14,727 nucleotides of DNA, taken from NCBI GenBank assembly GCA_009908925.1, contig JAAAOH010000046.1, positions 1 through 14,727 of the forward strand, written 5' to 3'. The stretch comes from Spirochaetota bacterium. GTDB taxonomy: Bacteria; Spirochaetota; Spirochaetia; DSM-27196; PWMO01. The notes beneath the pieces were generated by a model, which saw only the letters and a program-made list of their open reading frames with translations, was not told the origin of the DNA and did no database searches. Of the stretch, positions 14,370 to 14,727 are shown piece after piece. The translations under genes were made by a program, and so were the position numbers. Position 1 is the first letter of the stretch; every line of letters begins with the position of its first letter.

Positions 14370-14727
14370 TCAGGGGAGCGTGCGGGCAAGATCGGTTGCG
14401 AAATTCGCACCGAGACTGCGAAAGGCGGCTGATATGGCGCTCGAGGCGGTGTTGCCGCGGCTGCGCTGCGTCATACTGCTGCGGTACAGCTCTTCGCCGG
14501 TTTCGAGGTCGAGCACCCTCAGCTCTCCACGGACTTCCACCGAGACGCTATTCTCCTCATCGAACTCCGTGATGGAGGCCGTACCGAGAACGGCACGCTC
14601 GTAGTTGCCGTCAAAGCGTTGCCTGATCAGACTGACCCTGTCTCTTTCTCCGAGATCGAGAAACCTGCGGGGTTCGAATCGCAGCGCAGAGGTGGCAAAC
14701 CCGTTCTGCGCGAAACCGCTGAGCAGT
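14370..14727 (-). CDS. C-terminal part of an uncharacterised protein, perhaps an envelope lipoprotein
   Basis: A frame on the minus strand is open from the window edge down to a TGA at 14370-14372, giving 119 visible residues; the N-terminus lies outside. No shorter in-frame start explains it, and composition and codon use match the neighbours. The visible part has alternating beta strands (AVLGTASITEFDEENSV, then SVEVRGELRVLDLETGEEL) followed by a helix (SAISAAFRSLGANFATDLARTL). The pattern of a secondary product defined by 'D-x-E-T-G-E' and a terminal helix ending the chain recalls LPP20/FlgO/CsgG-type envelope proteins, but this is a weak resemblance and no family is claimed. The gene converges on the phosphodiesterase gene with 16 bases between stops; that gap contains only a short GACC/GGTC inverted pair. 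Confidence 0.7.
   Translation of the reverse strand, partial: LLSGFAQNGFATSALRFEPRRFLDLGERDRVSLIRQRFDGNYERAVLGTASITEFDEENSVSVEVRGELRVLDLETGEELYRSSMTQRSRGNTASSAISAAFRSLGANFATDLARTLP

Overview
The window looks like a stretch of chromosome from a GC-rich bacterium, most likely a free-living member of the Spirochaetales. High GC, dense packing and strong Ala/Arg/Glu bias in the proteins are seen directly. The spirochaete assignment is an inference from the overall style of the proteins (acidic single-pass membrane proteins, a TPR membrane protein, an UppP with a VSRAG motif) and is moderate in strength. No mobile element, CRISPR array, rRNA or tRNA was found, and no gene-free stretch exceeds 300 bases; the longest is 503-668.

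Layout. (1) 2-502, plus strand: C-terminal part of an ABC transporter ATPase with an extra C-terminal domain. (2) 669-7084, minus strand: a tightly packed cell-envelope and division cluster, read from 7084 downwards. It encodes a membrane-anchored protein carrying only the substrate-binding half of an Hsp70, a lipoprotein lytic transglycosylase, UppP and FtsK/SpoIIIE. (3) 7085-7184: a compact divergent promoter region with two good sigma70-type promoters and an inverted repeat. (4) 7185-8537, plus strand: a membrane-anchored TPR protein ending in a domain resembling a catalytically dead Mrr-type nuclease fold. (5) 8512-13026, minus strand: the tRNA/rRNA modification cluster mnmE, a single-domain PilZ gene, mnmG and rsmG. 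(6) 13131-14353, plus strand: a small coiled-coil protein and a glycerophosphodiester phosphodiesterase. (7) 14370-14727, minus strand: the C-terminal end of a protein that continues beyond the window.

How the genes work together. MnmE and MnmG form the complex that makes the cmnm5/nm5 modification at U34 of certain tRNAs, and RsmG methylates G527 of 16S rRNA. The PilZ gene between them has the residues expected of a c-di-GMP receptor and appears to have its own promoter. In the other cluster, transglycosylase, UppP and FtsK act on peptidoglycan turnover, lipid-carrier recycling and chromosome segregation at the septum.

The most interesting locus is the divergent pair at 6224-8537. One protein has an Hsp70 beta substrate-binding domain without any ATPase domain, followed by an acidic linker and a membrane segment. 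The other is a TPR protein predicted to face the cytoplasm from the same membrane. They share a promoter region with a near-perfect inverted repeat. A membrane-tethered, ATP-independent client-binding system is a reasonable but unproven hypothesis. A second curiosity is translation initiation: the transglycosylase has an ideal Shine-Dalgarno followed by ATC rather than a normal start codon, and three promoters lie so close to their start codons that leaderless or near-leaderless mRNAs are predicted.
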